17,598 nt of DNA from M269 sp964625615 (GCA_964625615.1 CAZVDU010000086.1:1-17598); one strand, 5' to 3'; counted from the first letter of the stretch, positions 5,723 through 13,571 are shown. Notes: generated by a model not told the origin, from the sequence alone. Numbers and translations are program-made.

Positions 5723-8341
5723 TTACCCCGTATTACGCATACCGATAGCTATCCCTGCAATAGTGATCATCATAGCCCGTTCCAGTGTTGACTCTGGTTC
5801 ATCATTTTCTGACGCCCTTATGCGGCTAAGCAGCTCAATTTGCAAAAAGTGCAAAGGTTGTAGGTAACTAGCGCGAATCAACATCGACTCTTTAGCTTTC
5901 AAATCAGTCTCAAGCACTTCCTTTTGATTAAGCAATTGCAACAGCAGTTGCATACTATCCGTCAGTTCTTCCCTTAGCGCTTCACCAAAATGACGTAAGT
6001 TGTCAGGCACTAAGCGCTTATCATATTCCGCACCGATGGCGGCATCAGCTTTACTGAACACCATATCTAACATAGATAGTCTTGATTTAAAGAATGGCCA
6101 GTCTTCAATCATCTCTTTGATTGTATTGATATTTCCTTCATCCATAGATGCACGTAGAGCCTTCATTACACCAAGCCAAGATGGCAGTACCATGCGTGTT
6201 TGGGCCCAAGCAAATATCCAGGGAATGGCCCTTAAACTTTCAATACCACCTTGAGGCCGCCTTTTCGCAGGTCGGCTGCCTAGTGGAAGTTTACCTAATT
6301 CCTGTTCGGGTGTAGCAACTCTAAAATAAGGGACAAATTCTTCATTGTGTCTTACGACAGCTCTATAATTATCTCGACCTGCCGCTGCCATCGTTGTCAT
6401 TATTTCACGCCAAGCACGTTTCGGTGCAGGGGGTGGCGCTAGAATACCTTCTAATATCGCGCTCGCGTATAGACTCAAGCTTTGAACAGCTAACACTGGT
6501 GTACCAAACTTGTAGCGTATGGTTTCACCTTGTTCAGTTACCCGGAAGCCGCCTTTCAAAGAACCTGGAGGCTGAGACAGAATGGCACCATGAGCTGGTA
6601 AACCGCCGCGCCCTATTGTCCCGCCACGACCGTGAAAGAGAGTCAGTTCAACATTGTGTTTATCCGCCAAGGCAACCAAGGATTCTTGTGATTCATATTG
6701 TGCCCAACCTGCCGCTAGAGCACCGGCGTCTTTCGCTGAATCCGAATAACCAATCATGACGTGCTGACGCCCTTTGATATACCCAAGATACCAGTCAATA
6801 TCAAATAAGCTCGTCATAACATCTTTTGCATTATTCAAGTCATCAAGTGTCTCAAACAACGGCGCTACAGGCATTGGCCAAGTGCAACCCATTTCTTTTA
6901 ACAATAATTGAACAGCCAACACATCCGATGGCAAGCTCGCCATCGATATAATATAGATACCAAAACCGTTTTCGCTGTTATTGGCGATAACTTTACAAGT
7001 ATCTAAGACTTCCTGGGCGTCATCTGAGGGTTGCCAATTATTGGGGAACAGAGGGCGTTTAGAATTAAGCTCTTGCAACAAAAATGACTGCTTCTCACTC
7101 TCGGTCCATTGTTCATAATCTCCCATACCAAGGTAACGAGACAATTCTCCGAAGACATTAGCATGACGCTCTGAATCTTGTCTGACATCGAGTTTTAGTA
7201 AATGAATACCAAAACAATTGGCACGACGGATAGTATCCAATAGATCATTGTTCGCGATGATCTGCATATCCATCCCTAACAACGAACGATAACAAAGCAA
7301 TAATGGCTCTAACAATTCATCATTGTTTTCCAGCCAATCACTACTGTCATAAGATTCACCTTTAAGCTTCTTGGTAATCTCAAGAGCCGTCGACTTGAGT
7401 CTCTGCGCTAAGGGTCTTAATACATCTCTGTATGGCTCAGTGCTATCACCCACTACAGCATTCAACTCTTGACTACAATGTGACATCGACAGTTCAGCAA
7501 TCAAATGGTCGATATCGTTAGAGAACAGCTCCGCAGCGGTCTTTCTGGCGAGTAGTAAAACAGTTTCTGTTACGGTGGAAGTGACAAATGGATTACCATC
7601 TCTGTCGCCGCCCATCCATGAATTAAAATGCACAGGTGCTGCATCTAGTGGCAATTCAACGCCGTATTTCGCACTAACCTTTTTATCAAGTTCCCGGACA
7701 AATGAAGGTACTGCATCCCATAACGAATTCTCTATAACAGCAAAGCCCCACTTGGCTTCATCGATAGGTGTAGGTCTCTGTGTACGAATTTCATTGGTGT
7801 GCCAAGCCTGACTTATTAATGCCGCGATTCTTTCTCTAACACGCTCTCGTTCACCATCACTTAATTCGTGCTGATGTATGCTTCTCAGGCAGTCAGCAAG
7901 CTCGGTGTATTTGTGAATAAGCGTTCTTCTAGTAACTTCTGTGGGATGTGCGGTCAAAACCAAATCAATATGGAGTTGAGAAAACGCTTCTGAAAACTGG
8001 CTTTCGGTAATACCTACGTCATCCAAATGGGCGAAGAGCTCTCGCATTGAATCTGTTAAGTTGTGCGAACTGTTATATTCTTGCTCTGCAATATTAGCCA
8101 AATTCAGGAACTGCGAAAACGCCCTAGCAACGGTTAACAACTCTTCATCTTGTAATGTTTCAAACAAAGATTTCAGCTTATCAGTGCTATCCCCAATACC
8201 TGAATGTGATTCTCTGCCATGTAATCTGATATCCTCAATACGTTCAAGCCAATCGGCTCCTAATTGAGCTTTGATGGTTTCACCTAGAGTCGAACCCAAT
8301 TCTCGCACTGTTTGTTTAAGTTCATTATCTAAATTAACCAC
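5723..8341 (-). CDS. ppc: Phosphoenolpyruvate carboxylase
   Basis: This cytoplasmic enzyme carboxylates phosphoenolpyruvate with bicarbonate to oxaloacetate, replenishing the TCA cycle. I place the start at a GTG (8341-8339), because AGGAG stands exactly 7 bases upstream on the minus strand and the product then begins (M)VNLDNELKQTVRELG, like other Ppc N-termini. It is 872 residues, against 883 in E. coli. An in-frame ATG at 8392 would add 17 residues of unrelated character. Visible motifs in the 872-residue numbering are VLTAHPTE with catalytic His132, GGDRDGNP (244-251), GYSDSAKDAG (531-540, Lys537) and FHGRGGTIGRGG (569-580, Arg572 and Arg578). The C-terminus, GMRNTG, is the invariant end that takes part in aspartate inhibition. 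A HexR-type operator lies in the divergent promoter region. Confidence 0.97.
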   Translation of the reverse strand: MVNLDNELKQTVRELGSTLGETIKAQLGADWLERIEDIRLHGRESHSGIGDSTDKLKSLFETLQDEELLTVARAFSQFLNLANIAEQEYNSSHNLTDSMRELFAHLDDVGITESQFSEAFSQLHIDLVLTAHPTEVTRRTLIHKYTELADCLRSIHQHELSDGERERVRERIAALISQAWHTNEIRTQRPTPIDEAKWGFAVIENSLWDAVPSFVRELDKKVSAKYGVELPLDAAPVHFNSWMGGDRDGNPFVTSTVTETVLLLARKTAAELFSNDIDHLIAELSMSHCSQELNAVVGDSTEPYRDVLRPLAQRLKSTALEITKKLKGESYDSSDWLENNDELLEPLLLCYRSLLGMDMQIIANNDLLDTIRRANCFGIHLLKLDVRQDSERHANVFGELSRYLGMGDYEQWTESEKQSFLLQELNSKRPLFPNNWQPSDDAQEVLDTCKVIANNSENGFGIYIISMASLPSDVLAVQLLLKEMGCTWPMPVAPLFETLDDLNNAKDVMTSLFDIDWYLGYIKGRQHVMIGYSDSAKDAGALAAGWAQYESQESLVALADKHNVELTLFHGRGGTIGRGGLPAHGAILSQPPGSLKGGFRVTEQGETIRYKFGTPVLAVQSLSLYASAILEGILAPPPAPKRAWREIMTTMAAAGRDNYRAVVRHNEEFVPYFRVATPEQELGKLPLGSRPAKRRPQGGIESLRAIPWIFAWAQTRMVLPSWLGVMKALRASMDEGNINTIKEMIEDWPFFKSRLSMLDMVFSKADAAIGAEYDKRLVPDNLRHFGEALREELTDSMQLLLQLLNQKEVLETDLKAKESMLIRASYLQPLHFLQIELLSRIRASENDEPESTLERAMMITIAGIAIGMRNTG

Positions 8342-8412
8342 TGTTATTCTCCTAATTTTCGAAAATACTGTGCCTATTTGCTTTGGCTGCATATCACGTA
8401 AATCATGACAAC

Positions 8413-8418
8413 ACTATA
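8413..8418 (-). promoter_or_regulatory. ppc: Weak candidate -10 element for ppc
   Basis: The minus strand reads TATAGT here, 72 bp before the GTG start. At 17-bp spacing the -35 position reads CTAAGA, a poor match. If this is the promoter, the HexR-type site would sit about 90 bp upstream of the transcription start. This rests on a single hexamer. Confidence 0.25.
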
Positions 8419-8490
8419 CAATGGGTACAAATAGGTCTTAGCAACATGTTACCAGTATCTTACACTCTAATCGGTATTTATTGATCATAA

Positions 8491-8507
8491 TTGTAATTTT
8501 ATTACAA
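8491..8507. promoter_or_regulatory. HexR-type operator between ppc and fklB
   Basis: TTGTAATTTTATTACAA is a perfect palindrome with 7-bp arms and a 3-bp A/T centre. It agrees with the HexR consensus as I recall it for Shewanella and related gammaproteobacteria (TTGTAAT-WWW-ATTACAA). HexR is an RpiR-family regulator of central carbon metabolism that is released from DNA by the Entner-Doudoroff intermediate KDPG. Control of ppc, an anaplerotic gene, fits. The site is also centred about 31 bp upstream of the first base of the fklB -10, so it could affect fklB too. Confidence 0.7.
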
Positions 8508-8513
8508 AGTCGA

Positions 8514-8529
8514 GCACAAAACATTGTGC
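8514..8529. promoter_or_regulatory. Inverted repeat abutting the fklB -10
   Basis: GCACAA-AACA-TTGTGC, perfect 6-bp arms around 4 bases, ends directly at the first base of the fklB TATACT. It fills the spacer region, so a protein bound here would block or reshape that promoter. I cannot name the binder. Confidence 0.4.
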
Positions 8530-8535
8530 TATACT
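8527..8535 (+). promoter_or_regulatory. fklB: Extended -10 promoter of fklB
   Basis: TGCTATACT is a TGn extension plus a good -10 hexamer, 61 bp before the fklB ATG. The -35 position (around 8507-8512, AAGTCG) is poor, which is common for extended -10 promoters. Confidence 0.6.
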
Positions 8536-8557
8536 CGCGCGCTATTTTAACAGTTAC

Positions 8558-8579
8558 AGCGAATTTGGCTGAATTCGCT
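8558..8579 (+). promoter_or_regulatory. Hairpin in the fklB leader
   Basis: AGCGAATT (8558-8565) and AATTCGCT (8572-8579) form a perfect 8-bp stem with a 6-base loop. It ends five bases before the ribosome site GGAG (8585-8588), which stands 7 bases before the ATG. It could modulate translation or mRNA stability (inference). Confidence 0.45.
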
Positions 8580-8595
8580 CACTCGGAGTATTTTT

Positions 8596-9213
8596 ATGTC
8601 AGACAAATTCAATACCGTTGAGACACAAGCAAGCTACGGCATTGGCCAACAAATGGGCCAACAGCTTCGCAGCAATCCATTTGATGGTTTGGATCTTGAC
8701 TCGGTCTACGCAGGCATCGTAGATGGCTTTCAACAAAAAGAAAGTCAAGTAAGTCAACAAGACTTACATGTTGCTTTCACCGCTATTCATGAACGCATGC
8801 AAGCGGCAAAATCAGAACAGTTCAAAGGCAATATTGACGCTGGCAATAAATTCTTAGCAGAGAATGCAGAGAGAGACGGTGTTGTCACACTAGACTCAGG
8901 CTTGCAATACGAAGTACTAAAAGCTGGAGATGGTGAAAAACCTACTGCTGATAGCACAGTACGTACTCACTACCATGGTACGCTTATGAATGGTGAGGTT
9001 TTCGACAGCTCTTACGATCGTGGGCAACCTGCAGAGTTCCCTGTTAACGGTGTTATTAAAGGCTGGACTGAAGCACTACAACTGATGCCTGTAGGCTCTA
9101 AATGGAAGTTGTTTGTACCTTCAGAACTGGCTTACGGTGAGCAAGGTGCTGGGGGTTCAATTGGCCCTTATGAGACCTTGGTCTTTGATGTAGAACTACT
9201 TAATATTTTGTAG
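8596..9213 (+). CDS. fklB: FKBP-type peptidyl-prolyl cis-trans isomerase (FKBP22-like)
   Basis: A 205-residue protein that closely follows E. coli FklB (206 residues) from end to end: TVETQASYGIGQQMGQQL at the start, an FKBP domain from about residue 104 (SGLQYEVLKAGDG), and the C-terminal VFDVELLNIL. It catalyses cis-trans isomerisation of Xaa-Pro bonds and assists protein folding. The N-terminal half is helical, the dimerisation region in FKBP22/Mip-type proteins. Binding-pocket residues can be placed: Tyr126, Phe136-Asp137, Phe148, Val153-Ile154, Trp157, Tyr180 and Phe197. There is no signal peptide, so it is cytoplasmic, unlike FkpA or Mip. The start is secured by GGAG at 7 bases. yaeQ follows after 9 bp. 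Confidence 0.95.
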   Translation: MSDKFNTVETQASYGIGQQMGQQLRSNPFDGLDLDSVYAGIVDGFQQKESQVSQQDLHVAFTAIHERMQAAKSEQFKGNIDAGNKFLAENAERDGVVTLDSGLQYEVLKAGDGEKPTADSTVRTHYHGTLMNGEVFDSSYDRGQPAEFPVNGVIKGWTEALQLMPVGSKWKLFVPSELAYGEQGAGGSIGPYETLVFDVELLNIL

Positions 9214-9222
9214 TTCACTTTA

Positions 9223-9762
9223 ATGGCTATTGGCGCAACCATCTACAAGGCGAAGATTAATATATGCGATCTTCGCAGGCATTACTACGCCGAACATAAT
9301 CTAACGGTTGCGTGTCATCCTTCAGAAACAGAGCAACGAATGATGTTACGAATACTCTGTTTTGCGCTATACGCTGATGACAACCTTATGTTTGGAAAAG
9401 GCGTGTCGTCTCCTGATGAACCTGATCTTTGGCAACATAATGATAATGGCACCATAGATACCTGGATTGATTTGGGGCAGCCCGATATGAAACAGGTTAA
9501 AAAAGCGTGTAGCAAAGCAACGAAGGTTATTATTTTTAGTTACGGCGACTCTGCTCTTGAGAATTGGTGGAGTCAAAGTCAGCGCCAAGCTAACGACTTT
9601 GAAAAACTAAACGTGTTTCACATCAATACGCAAATCTTTAATAGATTGAAAGATTTTGCTGATGAGAAAAATCTATCGTTCACAGTGAACATTGATGAGG
9701 ATGAGATATTCCTAAGCAATGACAGTGACTCATTCAATTTTCAAGTGACACAATTAAAATAG
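9223..9762 (+). CDS. yaeQ: YaeQ family protein
   Basis: A 179-residue protein that follows E. coli YaeQ (181 residues): MAIGATIYKAKINICDLRRHYY, then HPSETEQRMMLRIL (32-45), YADDNLMFGKGVSSPDEPDLW (50-70), IDTWIDLGQPD (78-88) and VKKACSKA. Known YaeQ structures have a PD-(D/E)XK nuclease-like fold; conserved acidic residues here include Glu35, Asp79 and Asp83, but a nuclease activity is not established for the family. It lies 9 bp after fklB, and the gap TTCACTTTA has no recognisable ribosome site, so it probably depends on translational coupling with fklB. The stop is 6 bp from the stop of the convergent TIGR02647-like gene, without an obvious terminator. Confidence 0.93.
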   Translation: MAIGATIYKAKINICDLRRHYYAEHNLTVACHPSETEQRMMLRILCFALYADDNLMFGKGVSSPDEPDLWQHNDNGTIDTWIDLGQPDMKQVKKACSKATKVIIFSYGDSALENWWSQSQRQANDFEKLNVFHINTQIFNRLKDFADEKNLSFTVNIDEDEIFLSNDSDSFNFQVTQLK

Positions 9763-9768
9763 TCCTGA

Positions 9769-10014
9769 TTAATGGGATTTAGGCATAGTAAGTGCTGACT
9801 TAAGTATCTGAGCATGCTCGATCAAATCTAAACCTAAGTCGGTTAAGTACCCACCATCAGGCTGACTAATAATCCCCATATCGTATAAACTTTTCGCAGC
9901 AGCAATAACACTTGGATCAGCGTCATGATGTATTTTAAGTCCTTGCATTAAACTATCGGTTGGGAATTTAAGCAGTAAATTTAACTGATCGAGCATTTCA
10001 GCGTTGAATGGCAT
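9769..10014 (-). CDS. Small conserved protein of the TIGR02647 type
   Basis: An 81-residue soluble protein: MPFNAEMLDQLNLLLKF, then HHDADPSVIAAAKSLYDMGIISQPDGGYLTDLG and EHAQILKSAL. The pattern of an N-terminal helix, DADP..I.AA..L...G.I...DGGYLT..G, then EHAQ matches what I know as TIGR02647, a gammaproteobacterial family of unknown function sometimes labelled DNA-binding. The middle, helix-turn-helix plus a short beta wing (QPDGGYLT), would fit a winged-helix fold (inference). The start is supported by TAAGG 7 bases before the ATG on the minus strand. It converges on yaeQ with only 6 bp between stops. Confidence 0.82.
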   Translation of the reverse strand: MPFNAEMLDQLNLLLKFPTDSLMQGLKIHHDADPSVIAAAKSLYDMGIISQPDGGYLTDLGLDLIEHAQILKSALTMPKSH

Positions 10015-10206
10015 AAAAAAACCTTATTAGTGTTAATCAGTGTCTCGTTCTTGTTCCAGAACCTCACTCTTTCATCATAGAGTATCACTTTCTCAGTTGC
10101 GAGCCAGTCTAAATATTCACTCTCTCCCCATAAGCCAAGATAAGTATCACAAACAATAATTTGTAATCTTTATCCAGCCTTACTCGTATCACTCGACACC
10201 AAACGT

Positions 10207-10212
10207 TATAAT
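10207..10212 (+). promoter_or_regulatory. ubiD: Candidate -10 element for ubiD
   Basis: A perfect TATAAT 41 bp before the ubiD ATG, inside an 11-bp palindrome GTTAT-A-ATAAC (10205-10215). The -35 position (10184-10189, TCGTAT) is weak. The rest of the 239-bp gap back to 10015 shows nothing else I can name. Confidence 0.45.
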
Positions 10213-10253
10213 AACATCATCATAAAGAGTGCAGACTCACCCAGAGCACAACA

Positions 10254-11726
10254 ATGAAATACAAAGACTTACGTGACTTTATCGACCAATTAGAAAAGCT
10301 TGGCCAGCTTGTTCGTATTTCCAAAGAGATTGATACCGACTTGGAAATGACAGAAATTGCTGACCGTACGTTGCGTGCAAAAGGCCCTGCACTGTTGTTT
10401 GAAAACCCCAAAGGCAGCGATATTCCTGTTTTAGCAAACCTGTTTGGAACACCAGAACGCGTCGCATTGGGTATGGGGCAAACATCTGTGGAAGCGTTAC
10501 GTGAAGTGGGTAAGTTACTCGCTTACCTTAAAGAGCCCGATCCACCTAAAGGCATTAAAGACCTGTGGAATAAGTTGCCAGTATTTAAGCAAGTGCTGAA
10601 TATGCCTTCTAAACAAGTTAATAAAGCCCCCTGCCAAGAAGTCATTATTGCAGGTGATGATGTTGATTTGACTCAATTACCTATCCAACGATGCTGGCCC
10701 GGAGATGTCGCTCCCTTAATTACTTGGGGACTGACAATCACTCGCGGTCCTCAAAAGAAACGACAGAACTTAGGGATTTACCGCCAGCAACTACTTGGCC
10801 GCAACAAGGTAATCATGCGCTGGTTATCACACAGGGGTGGCGCACTTGATTTTAGAGAATGGTGTATAGAAAACCCCGGTCAGAACTTTCCAGTGTCTGT
10901 TGCATTGGGAGCAGACCCAGCCACTATACTGGGTGCTGTAACACCAGTACCTGATACATTGTCAGAGTATGCTTTTGCTGGTCTACTAAGAGGAGATAAA
11001 ACAGAAGTTACAACGAGTGTAAGTAATGACTTACAAGTTCCAGCAACAGCAGAAATTATACTCGAAGGATACATAAACCCCGAGGAAACAGCCCCTGAAG
11101 GCCCTTATGGTGATCATACCGGTTACTACAACGAAGTAGATGATTTCCCCGTATTTACCGTCACTCACGTCACGCATAGAAAGCAGCCCATTTATCATTC
11201 AACCTACACAGGAAGGCCACCTGATGAACCTGCCATATTAGGTGTTGCCTTAAACGAAGTGTTTGTCCCTATATTACAGAAGCAGTTTCCTGAAATTGTT
11301 GACTTCTACTTACCTCCAGAAGGGTGCTCATACCGCCTTGCAGTGGTCACCATGAAGAAGCAATACCCAGGACATGCGAAGCGCGTCATGATGGGGGTTT
11401 GGTCTTTCCTCAGGCAATTTATGTACACTAAGTTTGTCATCGTCTGTGATGACGACGTCGACGCACGCGACTGGAATGACGTTATTTGGGCGATTACAAC
11501 GCGCATGGATCCGGCACGCGATACGACTCTGGTTGAGAACACACCGATTGATTATCTTGATTTTGCTTCTCCTGTATCAGGTCTGGGATCAAAAATGGGA
11601 ATGGATGCAACCAACAAATGGGCAGGCGAAACTGATCGAGAGTGGGGCGTACCCATAGAAATGGATGCTGATGTCAAACAAAGAGTTGACGAAATATGGG
11701 ACGAGCTCAATATCTTAAAAAAATAA
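10254..11726 (+). CDS. ubiD: 4-hydroxy-3-polyprenylbenzoate decarboxylase
   Basis: UbiD removes the carboxyl group of 4-hydroxy-3-polyprenylbenzoate in ubiquinone synthesis, using prenylated FMN made by a UbiX partner (not in this window) with Mn2+ and K+. The product is 490 residues, against 497 in E. coli. Known active-site positions line up with a constant offset of 3: Mn-ligand Asn172 in QNLGIYRQQL, prFMN-contacting Arg189 in IMRW and the HRGG of 193-196, Mn-ligand Glu238 in DTLSEYAFAGLLRG, and proton donor Asp287 in EGPYGDHTGYYNE. The C-terminal ATNKWAGETDREWG is also typical. The ribosome site is weak (CAGAGCACAACA before the ATG). fre lies downstream, as in E. coli, but separated by 182 bp. 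Confidence 0.97.
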   Translation: MKYKDLRDFIDQLEKLGQLVRISKEIDTDLEMTEIADRTLRAKGPALLFENPKGSDIPVLANLFGTPERVALGMGQTSVEALREVGKLLAYLKEPDPPKGIKDLWNKLPVFKQVLNMPSKQVNKAPCQEVIIAGDDVDLTQLPIQRCWPGDVAPLITWGLTITRGPQKKRQNLGIYRQQLLGRNKVIMRWLSHRGGALDFREWCIENPGQNFPVSVALGADPATILGAVTPVPDTLSEYAFAGLLRGDKTEVTTSVSNDLQVPATAEIILEGYINPEETAPEGPYGDHTGYYNEVDDFPVFTVTHVTHRKQPIYHSTYTGRPPDEPAILGVALNEVFVPILQKQFPEIVDFYLPPEGCSYRLAVVTMKKQYPGHAKRVMMGVWSFLRQFMYTKFVIVCDDDVDARDWNDVIWAITTRMDPARDTTLVENTPIDYLDFASPVSGLGSKMGMDATNKWAGETDREWGVPIEMDADVKQRVDEIWDELNILKK

Positions 11727-11908
11727 AGCTATACCAACGTGTTACTTTGATTCACTGCCGGCAGACAATCCATATCGTATAAGGTGGTGAATCTATAACT
11801 TTAACGGCGGTTCATGTAGAATCACGTAACTTTACTTAAGCTGCGTTGCCGGAATAGCATTGACTCGCGGCAGAAGTCACACACCAGAGTTAACAAGCCT
11901 TAAATAAA
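11727..11908. other. ubiD-fre intergenic region with short inverted repeats
   Basis: No gene. It holds the palindrome CTGCCGGCAG (11755-11764), GATTCAC (11749-11755) opposed to GTGAATC (11787-11793), and GTTAC...GATTC (11741-11753) opposed to GAATCACGTAAC (11819-11830). These could fold together, but none is followed by a T-run, so I do not call a terminator. No strong promoter is visible for fre. Confidence 0.3.
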
Positions 11909-12604
11909 ATGCCAGAATTACATTGTAAAATTACAAATATTGAAAACCTAACCCCTTCAGTCAAACGCGTTATTTTGCAGCCTGAAGAACAACTTTCGTT
12001 CTCTGCGGGTCAGTACATTCAGGTGGTAATGGGTGAAAAAGATCGCCGTCCGTTTTCTATTGCCAACGCACAGCGCGAAGACGGTTTGATAGAGCTACAT
12101 ATTGGGGCGACACCGGGAAATGATTATGCACTTCAAGTATTGGAGACATTCAGATCCGGTGAAACGACAATCGAAGGACCTCTGGGTGAAGCGTTTTTAA
12201 AGCCGGAGCTTAATAAGCCCATTATTCTGTTAGCAGGTGGAACAGGTTATTCTTATACGCGCTCGATTTTACACAAACTCATAGAGCGGCCACTCACACA
12301 AGCTGTTTATATCTATTGGGGCGGACGGATACTAGGCGACCTTTATGAATATGACGAGCTGATTTCTCTCTGTCGCTCACATTCACGATTAACATTTATT
12401 CCTGTTATTCAAGAACCAGAAACAAATTGGAAAGGACGATCAGGTTTAGTGCATCAAGCTGTTATGAGTGACCACCCAGATTTATCGGCTTTTGAAGTAT
12501 ACGTTGCAGGGCGTTTTGAAATGGCCGCTGTTGCGCGGGATGATTTTACGGGCCAAGGCTTGTTGCCAGAAAACCTATTCGGCGACGCTTACGCCTTTCT
12601 CTAA
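11909..12604 (+). CDS. fre: NAD(P)H-flavin reductase
   Basis: A 231-residue member of the ferredoxin-NADP+ reductase superfamily that reduces free FMN, FAD or riboflavin with NAD(P)H. It follows E. coli Fre (233 residues) throughout: the flavin-binding RPFS (47-50), the nucleotide-binding LLAGGTGYSYTRSIL (107-121), YWGGR (136-140), VYVAGRFEMAAVARDDF (197-213) and the C-terminal LFGDAYAFL. There is no iron-sulfur domain, as expected for Fre. It is cytoplasmic. The ribosome site before 11909 is not obvious (CCTTAAATAAA). Beside ubiD it keeps the E. coli gene order; the old link of fre to the name ubiB is historical. Confidence 0.95.
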   Translation: MPELHCKITNIENLTPSVKRVILQPEEQLSFSAGQYIQVVMGEKDRRPFSIANAQREDGLIELHIGATPGNDYALQVLETFRSGETTIEGPLGEAFLKPELNKPIILLAGGTGYSYTRSILHKLIERPLTQAVYIYWGGRILGDLYEYDELISLCRSHSRLTFIPVIQEPETNWKGRSGLVHQAVMSDHPDLSAFEVYVAGRFEMAAVARDDFTGQGLLPENLFGDAYAFL

Positions 12605-12613
12605 GAATAACCG

Positions 12614-12636
12614 AAGGCCTTTCAATACAAAGCCTT
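12614..12636. terminator. Possible weak hairpin between fre and the GGDEF gene
   Basis: AAGGC (12614-12618) and GCCTT (12632-12636) lie in the 58-bp gap between convergent stops. The stem is only 5 bp and no clear T-run follows on either strand, so this is a weak candidate. Confidence 0.25.
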
Positions 12637-12662
12637 TAGAGAGTTGAGAGAATAAAGAACAC

Positions 12663-13571
12663 TTAGTCTTGGTAAATAACCTGCGCTTTGCCACCACGCT
12701 TTGCTTTATACATGGCATCATCAGCTCGCTTTCTAGCAGAGTCAGCCGAATCTTCTAAAAAGATTTGCGTAAGCCCGATACTTGCCGTTAATTTAGGCAA
12801 GTTATCAGGTGTCCTCTCGATAAGATTATTGAGAACACGCTTTGCAATGCCTTTAGCATCATCTAGTTCACAATTAAGCAGAAGCACTTCAAACTCTTCA
12901 CCCCCACTGCGACAGACGATATCACCAACTCTAGCGTTATTTTTAAGCACTTCGGCAACAATTTTAAGCACCTCATCACCTTTCGCATGCCCAAAATCGT
13001 CATTCACCTTTTTAAAATCATCCAAATCCAATGACATTAGAAAGCTACTCTTCGTTTGCTCCTGACGACCTTTCAAGTAATGTTCAATAGCGGCTTCAAA
13101 GAAACGCCTGTTATGCGTCTTTGTTAATGCATCTTGTACCGACATTTTATACGTCAGGACAACCCAAGCCGTTGAACCTGCAGCAATGAATACACCACCA
13201 GAAAAGTAAGCCAAATCACGAATAACAAAAAACGTATTGTGATCAAACACTCTAAAGACATTCATGAGAGAAACTAATGTGCCGATTTGATAAAGGAATA
13301 ACCCTGAAACGACAGAATATTTGATATGCCGCTTTAGAGAGATAAAGATAACCAGTGAGAACATAGCAATGTGCGTCACTATAGTCAGAGAGCGCAATAC
13401 TAAGTGGATGTAATCCCAATCACCCGACACTGAGTGGCTATACTCAATACAAACCAGAATGAAGGCAGCACTGATAGACAAGTTTAAACCGATAAAATTT
13501 AGACCTTTACGATTAACAGCACCACCGCTACGTCTGAATGCCGAAAACATCGTTTTAATCGAACTAATCAT
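12663..13571 (-). CDS. Membrane-bound diguanylate cyclase (GGDEF protein)
   Basis: A 302-residue protein with about five or six membrane helices in residues 26-140 and a C-terminal GGDEF domain from about 145: DALTKTHNRRFFEAA at its start, SLDLDDFKKVNDDFGHAKGDE (180-200) with the metal-binding aspartates, and the active-site signature SGGEEF (222-227). GGEEF is an accepted active variant, so synthesis of cyclic di-GMP from two GTP is expected. The inhibitory I-site is present as RVGD (214-217), exactly five residues before GGEEF. No PAS, GAF or named sensor domain is visible; the membrane part may be the sensor. The start is supported by AAGG 6 bases before the ATG on the minus strand. It is divergent from plsB. 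Confidence 0.92.
   Translation of the reverse strand: MISSIKTMFSAFRRSGGAVNRKGLNFIGLNLSISAAFILVCIEYSHSVSGDWDYIHLVLRSLTIVTHIAMFSLVIFISLKRHIKYSVVSGLFLYQIGTLVSLMNVFRVFDHNTFFVIRDLAYFSGGVFIAAGSTAWVVLTYKMSVQDALTKTHNRRFFEAAIEHYLKGRQEQTKSSFLMSLDLDDFKKVNDDFGHAKGDEVLKIVAEVLKNNARVGDIVCRSGGEEFEVLLLNCELDDAKGIAKRVLNNLIERTPDNLPKLTASIGLTQIFLEDSADSARKRADDAMYKAKRGGKAQVIYQD

Noticed and set aside
6394..6759. 121-codon plus-strand frame opposite ppc
   Set aside because: It lies wholly antisense to a strongly conserved part of ppc, including the active-site motifs, and shows no family features.
10161..10166. TTGTAA upstream of ubiD as a HexR half-site or -35
   Set aside because: There is no opposed ATTACAA arm, and it is 40 bp from the TATAAT.
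12688..13065. 125-codon plus-strand frame opposite the GGDEF domain
   Set aside because: It is a shadow of the GGDEF coding sequence, rich in Ser and without motifs.
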